Source: Thuidium tamariscinum (lineage: Eukaryota > Streptophyta > Bryopsida > Hypnales > Thuidiaceae). Taken from it: a DNA stretch of 64,000 nt. The notes beneath the pieces were generated by a model. That model did no database searches, was not told where the DNA came from, and worked only from the letters and a program-made list of their open reading frames with translations. The translations under genes were made by a program, and so were the position numbers. Every line of letters starts with the position of its first letter. Within the stretch, counting starts at the first letter, position 1. The stretch is from positions 9,631,598-9,695,597 of the forward strand of contig OX344756.2 in assembly GCA_947034885.2 (NCBI GenBank). Direction: 5' to 3'. Positions 36,681 through 48,536 of the stretch are shown piece by piece.

Positions 36681-37614
36681 CTCCTAAAGGACCAACATGC
36701 CTTTTTTGGCAACATAGCGATTTTGGGCAGGTACGTGTGACTAGAGATTTTCATGTTTTGAAACCAAATTTTAATGGAAGGTGGAGACGAGGAGTATCTT
36801 TAAAGCCCAACAATTTTTGTGACTTTTGACTTCTTTTTTGAAAAGTTATTGCACGATATGTTGTTTGTTTTTCAACTCGGGCACTTCGGGTAGATAAAAA
36901 AAATCACTTTTTTTGGAATCCAAAATTTGAAATTGGTTTTATAGATTTATATATACGTGGAAAGCTTTGAATTTTTTCCATTTGAATTAATGAGTCAAAA
37001 GTTATGAAGAATTTTAGTTTGTTGGTAGTTATGGATTCTCTACTCTAAAATAAACTTTGAAGTCCTTTATTTTACATAATTTTCAATATTTTTGAAAAAA
37101 CATAAAAACATTAAGTGTAGATTGTTTATTACAACATTTGAACCATTGGAATTGGCATTTTTCAATTCAATAAACAAATTGTTACCATTTTTGTATTTTG
37201 AATCATTTTCTACTTCTTTCTACTTACTATTTTTTTTGTACATGTTGTACAATTCCAAATGATATGAAAATTTTCAAACATGTATCCAACTTGAATTGGA
37301 AAATGAATCCAAAGTATTGCAACCATTTTGGACATTTTTCATACAAATGTGGCCTTTTGAAGTCCAGCTGCCCGGATTTTTGCAATGGTAAAAAAAGGAT
37401 TTTTGTAGCTTCAAACACTAATATCTTGCAGTCTACATGGCAAATAATTCTGAAATTTTTTATACATCTTTGCAAAATAGTGAAATAAAATATCATACAG
37501 TTATATGTGTCTAAAAATGTTTTTTTTGTGAAATTTGGTAGCTATCCTAAAAATGATAGTTTTGGAGCAATTTTGCTAGAAACATAGTTGCGGTCCTTTA
37601 GGAGTTAACACCCA
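36681..37614. mobile_element. Family B TTAA-flanked element inside the Helitron
   Basis: The ends are CTCCTAAAGGACC and its complement GGTCCTTTAGGAG, each bordered by TTAA (36677-36680 and 37615-37618). The Helitron frame on either side needs only one TTAA, so this is a TTAA target duplication. The length is 934 bp, AT-rich and non-coding. The interior aligns with 41358-43029, 40900-45768 (reverse) and 48971-49533 (reverse). TTAA-specific insertion is known for piggyBac, Kolobok and Sola3; which of these applies, if any, is unknown. Confidence 0.9.
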
Positions 37615-38301
37615 CTGAGGTAAAGGCCAATGCATTATTGTATTGTTGTACGTGCTCACAAAATTCATTTTCTTCAACACTATTTTCTATAAATAATAGT
37701 CGTAGTGGAGCTGGTGGATCTCAAAGCCTAGGGAGATTAATATTGCCTTTATGACATTACGTTCTAAAAAGAGGGCTCACATTGGTATTATTATGAAGTT
37801 TCTCTTCAATCCAATGAAAAGCACTACAATGTCGACAAACAACATTCATAGAACCAAGAGAATGATATTCTTCTCTTTCAATTATTGGAACTCGTTGTCT
37901 AGCTTGATATACAACTTGATTTCATAATCTTTGAGACCTCTCTTCATTAGATTCCGCAGCCCTCACAGTTTCACACTAGCTACATGTGGTGCTTGATACA
38001 CAACTTGGGCCCTCAACCTTTCTTCCGCCCGAGCTAAAGACTTCACTATCTTTTCACCAACTACATATTCAGTTTGGGCCCTCAACCTTTCTTTTGCTTG
38101 AGCTAAAGACTTAGCAGCCCTCATACCAACCACATGTGGTGCTTGATACGCAGCTTGGGACTTCAATCTTTCTTTTGTTTGAATTGAAGATTCTCTTTCC
38201 CTAGTTCGTGCAGCACAATCTTTTGCTCGAGTGCGTTCAATACGTAGACTAACAACACCTTGGCGTAGTAGTGCCATATTAAAAATATAAAAACAAAACA
38301 A
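37615..38301 (-). pseudogene. Helitron N-terminal repeats and zinc-finger-like part
   Basis: The first frame (38301 to 37963) encodes a charged, Arg/Glu/Gln-rich region with three repeats of a unit like ERLRAQ...YQAPHV...KSLA; the DNA shows the same three-fold repeat. Such coiled, basic repeats are usual at the N-terminus of plant Helitron proteins. After a stop and a frameshift comes a cysteine/histidine cluster, CRHCSAFHWIEEKL, followed by a further Cys and a PLRLLF...ALAFTSVGV stretch that runs up to the family B insertion. The start codon is unconfirmed; 38280-38300 is the first plausible Met region. Confidence 0.8.
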
Positions 38302-38700
38302 ATAAAAACAACAAAACCAAAGTGTCTAGATAGCAAGGTATATACTATCTTTTTTTTATTGTATATAATATTTGTATTTCTTCATTTATTTATATTTGAA
38401 GTTTCAATAAATGATGATAAATAAAAATAAAAGATATCATAACTAAAAATAAATTTTTAATTTTTAGAACCAAAAATACTCAAAAATCCATAACTTTCTC
38501 ACCATAAGTCATAATGCCACGAAACCAAGCCCGTGCACCCCTCCTCGCCAAGAACTTTCCAACGGTACCAAGCACACAAGCGGAGGATGCACGAGCTAGG
38601 AGATCTCAACGTGAAAAAACAAACAAAACAAACAAAACAAACTACCTATATTAAGGTATAAATTTTAGTGAACTCTAACAAATTTTGACCTACACAATCA
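38302..38700 (-). other. Likely 5' flank of the Helitron
   Basis: It is non-coding. A GC-richer block at about 38516-38618 ('ccacgaaaccaagcccgtgc' and following) differs from the surrounding AT-rich DNA and could belong to the Helitron leader. No Helitron 5' TC end was identified. Confidence 0.35.
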
Positions 38701-38798
38701 AAATGGTTCAAAAAAAGCAATGGTTACAACTCAAGTGGTTCCTATTAGTGTGTTTACCCAAAACACAACACATAATACAAATGTTTCTTGCATTCACC
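38701..38798. mobile_element. Family A right end (truncated copy)
   Basis: It ends AATGTTTCTTGCATTCACC, preceded by 'aaaacacaacacataa', as in the right end of the copy at 33060-34152. No matching left terminus was found nearby, so this is a solo or truncated end. The left limit is approximate. Confidence 0.55.
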
Positions 38799-39639
38799 TT
38801 CCTTTATAATCCCATTGCAACATGTCTTTAAAAACTCCAATGTAGTTCAATGATAAGTCTCCAAAATTTTCTAATGGCAATTCAAACATGGATGCTACCT
38901 TGTTGTAACTTACTAATTGGAAGATTATTTTATCTTCTACTTGGAAATGGTTACCAAACACCTTGATGAGTGTATACTTTTGAATCTTATACCATGTTCT
39001 AAATCCACTATAGAATGCTGAAGTCGTTGGAATCGCATATTCCTCAATTTTTTACTTCTTGCATGTGCATATACAATTTTATTATAAAGCTTTGTCTTGA
39101 AAACCTTGTTGCAAGAAGTATTTAGAAGAACATTCCTAACAATCACTTCCTACAACAATAATTTACTAGGGGCTAGCTATGACTTCCACTTGATTGGATC
39201 CAGTCAAGTGAAAATTGCATTACAGTATTGTATTAGAATAACAACGTTAAATTGACTACATCTAGTCTTCTATTCTACTAAATTTCAAAAAAATGTTAGA
39301 AAATGTCAAAGAATATTTCCTTTCCAATTTCTTTTGCAAATTTGTCAACAACTCCTGATTTGAAGTTCAAAATCCAAAATGATTTATTTGGAGATGAAAG
39401 TGGAATTGATTTTCTAACCTTTATTAATTCAAAGTTTTATATATCCCACATAGTTTGTCTTGCCTACCCCACTAGTATCTACAAAGAGCTTGCCATTCAT
39501 CTCCATACTTACATAGTAAGTGGATTTGGAAGCCATGTAATACAATTGTGAAATATGGCATATGGTATATTGTATATGGCATATTATGTATGGTGTATAA
39601 TGTATTATTGTAGAACTTCAAATGTAATTATATGCAATT
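38799..39639. other. AT-rich spacer, no gene seen
   Basis: Frames at 38937-39146 (-) and 39303-39551 (+) show no recognised motif. A short simple stretch of 'tatggcatat'-like words lies at 39553-39600. Confidence 0.45.
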
Positions 39640-40280
39640 GTAAAATGACTACTTCTTATGCATTTGTCATTACACTCCTTTTTGCACATATTGTAACAAC
39701 TTCATAATGACTTTCCATATCCTATGAAAATGACTCAAACCTTGATTTCATGTTTCTTCATAATGACTATGAAATTACTTGCCACATGTCACTCATGTAA
39801 TGGTGCAAAGATCCCATTGCAACTTCTAAATGACTATATTATGACTTCGAACTTTGTTGCTCATGTTGGATGTTTAATGAATCTATCATAACTATGAAAT
39901 GACTTGCAAATGACTTTGTATATATGGGTCCAAATCAAATTTACAATGGTTCTATTATAACTTCAAAGTAACTAAAAAATGAATGGCTACGTGGATTATC
40001 TAATCTAATTAGGTTCCTCATCTATCTATGTTTTCCACAAGGTAGCTCCATAGCCATTTTCTTTAGCTAAACTTTCTTTATTACTTAGTTAACCATTGAA
40101 TTTCTCATCCATTTCCACATCCAAGTACTAAATGGATGGTGATAATACACTTGGAGTCATTTATAGCCATCACTTGTCTACAATGACTTTAAGACCTATG
40201 AATCATTTTTGAGTCAAATGTGTCTAAAATGACTACACAATCATTCTTTGAAGTCATTTATAAGCTCAATTTTTTGAAGT
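39640..40280. repeat. Cluster of TGACT/AGTCA words
   Basis: About 16 copies of the five-mer TGACT or its complement, mostly as AATGACT, lie in about 640 bases. From base composition I would expect one or two. Clusters of short words next to an element's ends often serve as transposase-binding subterminal repeats (as in CACTA elements). The CACTA-type MITE at 23922-24067 carries the same words. No clear ends were found here. Confidence 0.5.
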
Positions 40281-40349
40281 CACTACATTTGAACCCTAAA
40301 CCCTAAAAAATCCCTTTGATTTGATAAAAAAATATACATTTTTACATAG

Positions 40350-40837
40350 TGTACTCATGTACAATGCAACCCCGTTGGGACACGTGTTGGGATTATTGTG
40401 TTTCAATTTCATTTTAGAGCTATTTACTATTTAGTTGTTTGTTTCAATTTTGGACCCATTTCTAAATATCATATTTTAAAGAATTAAAATCAAGAATTAA
40501 AAAAAAATTGATAAACTTTTATCTCAAATTTTCAATACAAAGTTTTAATGTGAAGCCCATAGTGCAAAATTTTTACACAAATGTTGTCAAAGTCATCTAA
40601 AATTGAAGGCCAATGTTCATAATTTTCTTAAAAACTTTGAGCGTTACTATTTTTCAATTTGTATGGTCAAACTTTATGAAAATTTTACAGCATGATTTGA
40701 GACGAGTAAAGTACAACTATACAAGAGTCTACATGTAGATTCTAGAAAAAAAATTTATCTATTTTCTCAGATGAACACAACAAAAATGGTAATTTTAGGT
40801 GTTTTTTGATAGAAAAATAGCCTTTGGCTCTTAGTGG
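40350..40837 (+). mobile_element. Family B right part (truncated on the left)
   Basis: The end 'agcctttggctcttagtgg' followed by TTAA (40838-40841) resembles the right end of the element at 36681-37614 in the same orientation. The left terminus was not found and the left limit is approximate. Confidence 0.45.
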
Positions 40838-41357
40838 TTAAACCTTGGATTAAATATGATCCATTGGACATCAAACTAGTTCAATTTTTGTCATGTAGCT
40901 TAGTTGAAGTAAATTTTTGAAAAAATATTTTTAGACACATATAATTGTAGGATGTTGTTTTGTGAAGATGGGAATTTTTTTCAGATTTCTCTACCAAATG
41001 GATTACAAGATAATAGCATTTGAATTGACAAAAATCCTTTCATTGATCCTATAAAAATACAAGCAAGTGCACTTCACAAGCTCACATTTATATTGAAAAT
41101 TGTCCAAAATGTTGGTTCTTCTTTGGATTCATTCTTCAAGGCAAGTTGGCTATGTGCTTGAAATTTTTTAGATAATTTGGAATTGTATTGTATAACTTGT
41201 AGGAAAAAAACAGTAAGTAGAAAAATGAAGGAAATGATTCAAAATACCTAATTGTTAAGAATTTATTTATGGAATTGAAAGACGCCAGTCCCAATGGTTT
41301 AAGTGTTGTAATAAACAATTTACAATCAATATTTTTATTCTTTCTAAAAAATATTTA

Positions 41358-43029
41358 CCCCTAAAGCACTAAATTGCATTTTTGGGAACATAGTCAATTT
41401 TGGGCAGCTCACTAAGTCACTATGAATGGAGTTATTATTTTTTTTCTTAAAAATGTTTACACAACATTTTTTTGACAAGTTTCTTTAAGGTCTAACAACT
41501 TTTATAACTTTTAACTATGTAGTAAAATGGTTATTGTATGGTATATAGTTTTTATTGCTTGATAGGCAATTCAGGCAGGGAAATAAAACTTATTGAAAAA
41601 TTATTTTTCTGAAAAGTAAAAATTTGAAATTATTTTCTTAGATTTATATCTAAATGGAAAGATTTAAATCATTCTACTTTGATCAACAAGTCAAAAGTTA
41701 TGAGGAGTTTTAGTTTGGGATAGTTACTAAGTAGTTATGGAATCTCTACTCTATAAAAAAAACTTTGAAATCCTTTATTTAGTTTATTTTTTAATATTTT
41801 TGAAAAAAATAAATAATAGGTGTAGTTTATTTTTACAACATTACAACCATTGGGAATGTCATTTTTCATTTCCATAAGGATGATTGCAAGAAAAACCTAT
41901 CAGTTTTGTTGCATTTTCAATAGTATACATGATTTTTTGGTTAGTAATTTATAATTATAAAATTAACATATATTTTAAACATAAATAATGTATAAACCTT
42001 CAAAATAAAAGGTAACCACCGATGGAAATTTATAGAAAAATTCTCTTAGTAGGAAAACTAGAATTGTGCTAAATCTCAAGAAAGTAGATATGTGGATGTT
42101 CAAATTAGTTAAAAATAGTAAAATTAAATAAATACAAAGAAGAAATTTTTCCATTTGTAACAACTCTACCAAAATGGTCATTTACTAAAAAAATCCACCA
42201 AAATTATATTTTATATGTTTCAAAATGGAAGCAAAAAGAGGCTCACTTTATAGACTTCCACACCACATAAATTTAATTACTTTTAGGAATCCTTTGGCCA
42301 TTAGCTTAAAGTCTACTTGAAGACCATATCCCCAAAATTTTAGCTTGGAATTATATTTTGGGGTACTAAATAGTACTAAAACCCTCCAAACTAGCAAGGA
42401 TGACATTAAAGTGGGGTCTATTTTAGGATAGTAAGATATTTTTGAAAATTATGAAGAAATTAGGCGAGGTGTATGTGTCATGAGTACCTTTTTTATATAA
42501 ATCTTGAGTCATTTGGAGCCAAAATACAAAAGTTTCAATCAAAAAAGAGATCATCATATAAAATGTGATACAAAACAGGATATGTGTTTCTTGCAATCAT
42601 TCTAAATAAATTGTTAACAATTTAGTATTTTAGATCATATTTTATTTTTTTCTACTTAATATTTTTTCCCTACATGTTGTACAATAATTTGAAATTTTTC
42701 AAGCATATAGCCAACTTGCTTTGAAGAATAAATCCAAATAGTAACTATCATTTTGGACATTTTTTCATACAAATGTAACCATTTGAAGTGCAGCTACCCC
42801 ATTTTTTGCAAGGTTGAAAAAAACATTTGTTGATGCAAATGCTCATATCTTGCAATCTATATGATAGAAATTTTTGAAATTTTTTCTATATCTTTTCAAA
42901 TGAATTTACTATAAGATCCTATTGATAAATGCATCTAGAAATGTTTTCTTTTCTAAAAGTTGGTACTTGTGTTGGAAATGGTAGTTTCAAAGTGTTTTTC
43001 ATGAGAACATAGTCAAAAGCCTTTGTGGA
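41358..43029 (+). mobile_element. Family B element nested in another family B element
   Basis: The left end is CCCCTAAAGCACT, preceded by TTTA (one change from TTAA). The right end is 'aagcctttgtgga', followed by TTAA (43030-43033). The interior follows the same order as 36681-37614, including 'cattttggacattttt' and 'tacatgttgtacaat'. It carries its own insertion, the family A copy at 41878-42602. Removing it brings 41341-41357 next to 43030-43077, which is contiguous sequence in the copy at 48971-49533. Confidence 0.75.
41878..42602. mobile_element. Family A element (simple form), innermost of the stack
   Basis: It begins GGATGATTGCAAGAAAAAC and ends GTTTCTTGCAATCATTC. The flanks ATAA and TAAA do not give a clean 4-bp duplication, so one side has probably changed. 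It is 725 bp and non-coding. It interrupts the family B element at 41358-43029, whose sequence resumes on the other side. Confidence 0.75.
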
Positions 43030-43081
43030 TTAAAAATTGAGTTAAATGAAGTACTTTTAAGTTTATTTTAATCCCTAAGGA

Positions 43082-44690
43082 CTAAGGCACAATTTATATA
43101 AGAATTTAAATCATTTTTATTCATCTTTATTCTTTCTTTTTAAAATTTTACATTTTCATCTAATATCATATAAATTACATACTTGCCAAATTTCAAGAGT
43201 AAAAAAGTAGTTTTACAAAAGGTGTACAAAGCTGCTTGAGTTGCTCAAAAATTCAAGGCAATATAACTTTTGATCCACACATCCAATAAAAAAAAATCTT
43301 GAAAGAAGTACATATTTACCCATTATATTTAAATTCCAAGAATATTTGATTAAAAATGACTTTGTAGGAATCTACTCAAGATTTTATATATATGTTGAAT
43401 GGGCACTTGGTACTTAAGGGCTTTAGGGTAGAAAATCCATATGTCATTCTTGATGTCATGCCCCCATCTCCTTGGAGTGCCCAAAGTGTCTTAGTGAGTA
43501 AAGAGGGACCTTGGTCCAAGCCCTCCAATAAACTAAGATGGGAGAAATGGAAGACTTTTGATAAAAACAAGGGGCAATAGTGCCTTGGATTTAAAGAAGT
43601 TGGATATGTGTTATACATTCCTGGAAAGATTTAAAAAAAAATCTTCAACAGTTCAAAGATCAGGTGATTTGGATTTCTAGACTAAAGTTTATGTCCATTC
43701 AAAGTTGGCGTACTATATCTTAGTGGTGCCGGGACACTTCTATGACACTTGAAGGCTAGAAGGGGTTCTTAATGATTCCCTCAAGGAAATATGTCTTGTA
43801 TCATATCTTTGAAAATCTAGGAAAACAAAGAAGTTAGAATGACAAGCATTATGAGGTTTTAAGCAATAAGCCAAAAGTTGGAGCCAAAAGTTGTGGCCAA
43901 AAGGAAAGACATGGTGAAGGCATGTTGCCTCCTCTGACAAATCCATTGAATTGACGTCTAAAATGAACTCACATGTATGTGGGATTTGAAGCTCTAAATG
44001 CAAAATTATGTTGTTTGGAAGTTCGGGAGTCAAAATAGGGAGATAACTTTGTGATGACAGTTGGAAAAGGGTGGTCTTTCTAAACCCAAGGGTGTTTGGA
44101 AAGTCCCTTTAACATATAAGGGAGGATCTAAAAAAGACCATAGAAAATACTATAGGAGGGGATTATCTCATTGTCTACTCCCTCTTGAAGCCTTGGTGAA
44201 TTTTGATGACTCAAGGTTGTTGATGTGGCTTCATCACTACTCCAAGGCACTATAGAACATTTGTGTGTTATAGCACTGGTTAGGTGGAGTCCTACTCCTT
44301 GCTAGGCCTCTTTGGATGTGACTAGGCTTGTGAGTGTTGGTGAGCCATAGTTGAGAGTGGCAAATGCAAAATAGGCTAGAATAGAGTGGAGTGATATTTA
44401 AGCATAGTTAGGACCATAGTAAGTAGTACTACTACTGATCCTTGTACAATAAGACAGAGGTTACTCCTTATGTTATTAAATAACATACCCAATATGACAA
44501 AGGAAGTATAACTACTAATTTTGATGATTAGAATTTAGGAGAATGAGTTGGAGATGCAAACTAATGCTATGTTGGCTTCATACGTGTAGTGCTAGGCAAT
44601 TGATGACCTAAGTGATGCTTTAAATGGGTTTTAGTGAGCCCATTGAGTTGTTTGGTTCAATAAGGTGTCATTTGGGTGTGTCACCATATC
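43082..44690. other. GC-richer inserted segment of unknown origin
   Basis: This segment separates two blocks of the outer family B element and differs from its surroundings by higher GC, especially 43440-43570 and 43900-44260. It starts beside TTAA ('ttttaatccctaagg'). Overlapping frames at 43376-43618 (-), 43392-43580 (+), 43740-44033 (-) and 44061-44255 (+) show no domain I recognise. It may be a captured fragment, a part of an unrecognised element or a decayed gene. The right limit is approximate. Confidence 0.4.
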
Positions 44691-44860
44691 TACCCGTAAA
44701 TTAAAACTTCTCATAACTTTCATTTTAGTAATTAAAATGGAATGATTAAAAGCTTTCCAGGTTTATAGAAGTCTAAGAAATCCAATTTCAATATATTTCT
44801 AAGAGAAATAATTTTTTTTATCTACCCAAACTACCCAAGTTGAGAAAAAAACCCACATTA

Positions 44861-45592
44861 GGGTCATTGCAAGAAACACCTGTCCTATTTGTTGCGTTTT
44901 GCAACAGTACTCATGAATTTTTCAGGATTACTATAAAATTAGAAAACTAATTTTTAAAAAATTTTAAAAATATGAATAATGTATATACCTCTAAAATGAA
45001 GGTTTTCACCAAAGGAAATTGATAGAAAATTTCTCTAAGTAGGAGAACTTGAAAAGTGCCAAATCTCAAGAAAATAGGTACTTTGATTCAAAAATTAGGG
45101 AAAAATAGTAAAATTAAGTATTTTCAAAAAATAAAAAGTGACCATTTGCAAAAACTTTATGGAGATGGTAATTCACAAAAAAAACCACCAAAATAATATT
45201 TTATATGTTTCAAAATACAAGCAGAAGGGAGCTCACTTTGTAGACCTCCACACCTCACAAAATTAACTTTTTTTTAAAATCCTTCCCTGGAGAGCTAGAA
45301 ATCTACTAGAAGACCATCTCATCTAAATTTCATCTCAAAATCATTAAAAAAGGTATAGCTCAGGTACTAAAAAACCCTAAACTACCAAGTGTGACATCCA
45401 ATCGGGGTCTATTTTTGGATAGTAAACTATTTTTGAAAATTATGAAAAAATCAAGGAAGGTGTATATAGTTATGAGTACCTTTCATATAAATCTTGAGTC
45501 ATTTGGAGCTAAAACACAAAAGTTATTGCCAAAAAACTGATCAACATGCAACGTGTGACACAAAATAGTATAGGTGTTTCTTGCAATGACCC
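44861..45592. mobile_element. Family A element (simple form)
   Basis: It begins GGGTCATTGCAAGAAACACC and ends with the complement, GGTGTTTCTTGCAATGACCC, a perfect 20-base inverted repeat. ATTA is duplicated on both sides (44857-44860 and 45593-45596). It is 732 bp, non-coding and inserted in family B. The sharp ends and perfect duplication suggest a relatively recent insertion. It is a good reference copy for the family. Confidence 0.9.
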
Positions 45593-45838
45593 ATTATGCA
45601 ATAACTTTTCATTATATAGTCAAAAGTTATGATAATTGTTGGGCCTCAAAGACATTCCTTCTTCATTATTTCTTTTAAATTTTGGGTCAAAAATATGGAA
45701 ATCTCTAATTACATGTACCTACCCAAAATTTCTATATTGCCCCCAAACACAACTTGGTCCTTCCGGGGTTAATAATAAGTGGTCACTATTTGTTAATTAT
45801 GACTAGCTACTTATTTTAAAGCATTACAACTTGTTGGT

Positions 45839-46567
45839 GGGTTGTTGCAAGAAACACTTACTGGTTTTGGCTCAAAATGGCTCAAAATCAATGAGTCCTG
45901 TGAGTCCTATGACCCTTTGAAATAAATTATTTTTAAATTGAAAAAAATATGGATAATTTGAAGAGCAATGAGAATATTATGTCTCTTGAAATTCAGACCT
46001 AAGAATTTTTTTCTCTAAATGTTATAGACAATGGAAAATACAATGAAAATAGCTTTTTTTTCACTAATTTGGTAAAAATAGTAAAAAAATTCAAAAAATG
46101 AAAATGAAAAATAAATTTTTTCTTCAAGTAAAGGTCTTTCTTTTCCAACAAATTTCATCTTTGGAAAAAATAAATTCTATTCTCTACACTTGCGCAAAGT
46201 CAGCCACCTTGATGACATGTGGAGGTTGAACAGTATAGTATTTTCAAAAAATCTCTTTGTGGTCTTGTGTAACTTTAGGTGAGGTCCTTGCGTGCCAATT
46301 TCCAGCTCAAAATTTGCATTTTTGGGTCAAAAATAGGACTAAAACCCCCCAAAATGGCCAAGGTAGACAGCCAATCAGGGGCAGTTTAAAAATAGTAAAC
46401 TAATTTTAGAAAAATTGAAAAAATTACACAACATATAAAACTTTTTTGTGCACCTTCATTCCAAATTTCAAGTTGATAGGAAAAAATATGAAAAAGTTAT
46501 GAGCAGAAAACTACTTGTTGGAGGTCAAGGGGACAAAAAATAGGACAAGTGTTTCTTGCAATCACCC
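45839..46567. mobile_element. Family A element (simple form)
   Basis: It begins GGGTTGTTGCAAGAAACACT and ends GTGTTTCTTGCAATCACCC. TGGT is duplicated on both sides (45835-45838 and 46568-46571). It is 729 bp and belongs to the same subgroup as 6474-7241. It lies only about 70 bases past the end of the family B stack. Confidence 0.85.
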
Positions 46568-46571
46568 TGGT

Positions 46572-48536
46572 AGTCATTAAAATTCACATCTAAATATAGA
46601 TATAATGAAAATCTATCTAGATTGTAGAAAATTTTGTATATCAATAATACCTAATTTTTTTTATAACTAAAACCACATGACATAAGACAATGCCAATGCA
46701 TTGAGGTTGTGCATGTTGGTCAAATTGCTGGTGATATCCAATCAAATATATGTGATTTATGCTAGTAGATCATCTAATAGATGTAGATTTATTCCTTTAC
46801 CAATTACCAATAGGTTTTGAGACAAGTCTTCAATTTTGATGGAAAAATTAAACAACAATAAGTATATTGATCAAAATGTGGTCAAAATTGTTGCATTTTG
46901 TTATTTAGAATCTTGGACAATACTAATCTATTTTTTCTTGGAGTTAAGTCAACTTTGTAGTGAAAAGATTTTGTTTAAAATTCCTTCATGAACATTTAAA
47001 AAAGGATTTTATAAATATTTAATTATGTTGTTCAAAATATTTTGAAGATACTTTAGAGATGCAAAACAACTTTAAAGTTCATGAAAAGAAACCTTTGACA
47101 TATCCAAGAATGTTTTTGAAACAATATCAACTACAAATCACAATACTATATCAATATTTAATCATCATTTTACAAGTTATAAATGTGTAGTAACAAATTA
47201 AATTATCCAAACAATGTAGTTTTGGTATATTTTAGCAAATGCTTTTTTGATAATAAATACATATAGTTTTTAGAATTTTAGTGGCCAAACATAATTATTA
47301 AATGAATTGAGTTAATGACAAAATCATGAAGATAATTTGCAATAAGTTCCTCAATTGATGTGACAAAAGATGTTTAATTCCAAATTTCCATCCTCTTTTA
47401 TACTCTATAGCTATAAAAACCTTTCTATACCTTCAACAAAAAATACCTTTGCAACCTTAAGCCCTAAAACAATCTTTAAACCTTAAACTATACACATTTA
47501 TACTAGACTAGTATAAGAATGTATCGAATTTTTTTCCATAATATTTGACCTTATACATTGCAAGATTATAACATTTATAGTGAGAAGAAAATAAATTATG
47601 GATTATATCCTATAGGGTGAATGTAGTATGACTCAATTTTAAGGAAAATGAGCCATTATTCAATTTCTCACTATTGTATAGGTAGAAATGTTGGATATTT
47701 GCATGCTAATTTTCAAAGACAATGGAAGAAACAAACACACTCAAAACCATCTTGCATTGAAAGGGTGCCCCCTTTCAAGAACTTGATTAGTAAATTTCAA
47801 CTTTTTATTTAGAACTCATTTTCTTTGAAAGAATCCAAATTCAGAAGGTCAGTACAAATCTTTTTTTTAACTAAATCATTGAAAATTGAAAACTTAAAAA
47901 ATCTCATAAAAATACTCTAGTATTTGAATTTACAATTTTGAAGTTGTTTTGGAAATTTCATTTTTAGTGCATTGATGAAAAATTGAAGACTCATTTTTTG
48001 AGCTTATACATTATAAACATATATTGCTATAAAATTATATAGAGAAAATTTCAACTTTTTGAACTCTTTAGATTGTGAGATCTAAGCATTCAAAATAAAC
48101 AAATAAAAATTCACAACTTAGTGGCCTGCATTCTCTATAATTAGCATGCTTCTAAGTTGTCAGGCCCTAGAATCTAACATCCTCATAACTTTTGATTTTT
48201 GTACATGATAGGATAAAAATTCAATTTTTGGAAAGCTTCAATAAATTTTCATATCTCTTAAAAAAATTGTATTCCTCTACAAAAAATTGACTTCATATGA
48301 ACCTACTACCTCTTTGAAAAGTCTACAAAAAATCTCCACAAGAGTTTAAAGTTCTAACTTAATGGATTATTCAAAACTAACCAACCAGTCAACGAAGACA
48401 AACCTTGATTGGTGTGAGCCCAACATTTTCCCATCGAATCACACGTTTTCTAATTCTAAGGTATGTGTTGACTCAAATTATTAATGATACTTGCCTTTAC
48501 ATCTTTGTCTTAAAATCATATATATAGCCCTTGGGA
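46572..48536. other. AT-rich spacer, no gene seen
   Basis: No frame above about 60 codons and no repeat end was noticed. Around 48180-48250 some wording resembles family B interiors but is not alignable with confidence. Confidence 0.45.

Larger units (their letters stand above)
30475..38301 (-). mobile_element. Decayed Helitron with Rep and PIF1-type helicase, interrupted three times
   Basis: Read on the minus strand, the parts follow the standard order of the plant RepHel protein: a charged N-terminal repeat region, a cysteine-rich zinc-finger-like part, the Helitron-like N domain, the HUH Rep endonuclease with two tyrosines, and a PIF1-type helicase. Removing the three insertions (30821-31910, 33060-34152, 36681-37614) leaves about 4.7 kb, near the expected size for a ~1,500-residue protein. 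At the 30821-31910 and 36681-37614 insertions the reading frame resumes on the other side, so both landed in coding sequence. The coding region holds several in-frame stops and several frameshifts, so it is not functional. Terminal TC and CTRR signatures were not securely located. Confidence 0.9.
40900..45768 (-). mobile_element. Family B element, outer member of a nested stack
   Basis: Three separated blocks (about 40900-41357, 43030-43077 and about 44690-45768 less an insertion) line up in order with the reverse complement of the family B element at 36681-37614. The right terminus, 'ggtccttccgggg', is followed by TTAA (45769-45772). Between the blocks sit a second family B copy (41358-43029), an unrelated segment (about 43078-44690) and a family A copy (44861-45592). 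The left terminus is unclear. It is non-coding throughout. Confidence 0.7.

Noticed and set aside
34160-38700. Left partner for the family A end at 38798, which would make a huge element containing part of the Helitron
   Set aside because: No GGGTGATTGC-like left terminus in matching orientation was found; a truncated solo end is simpler.
40291-40308. Plant telomere-like CCCTAAA repeated about twice
   Set aside because: Two units can arise by chance in AT-rich DNA; no array or degenerate flanking copies.
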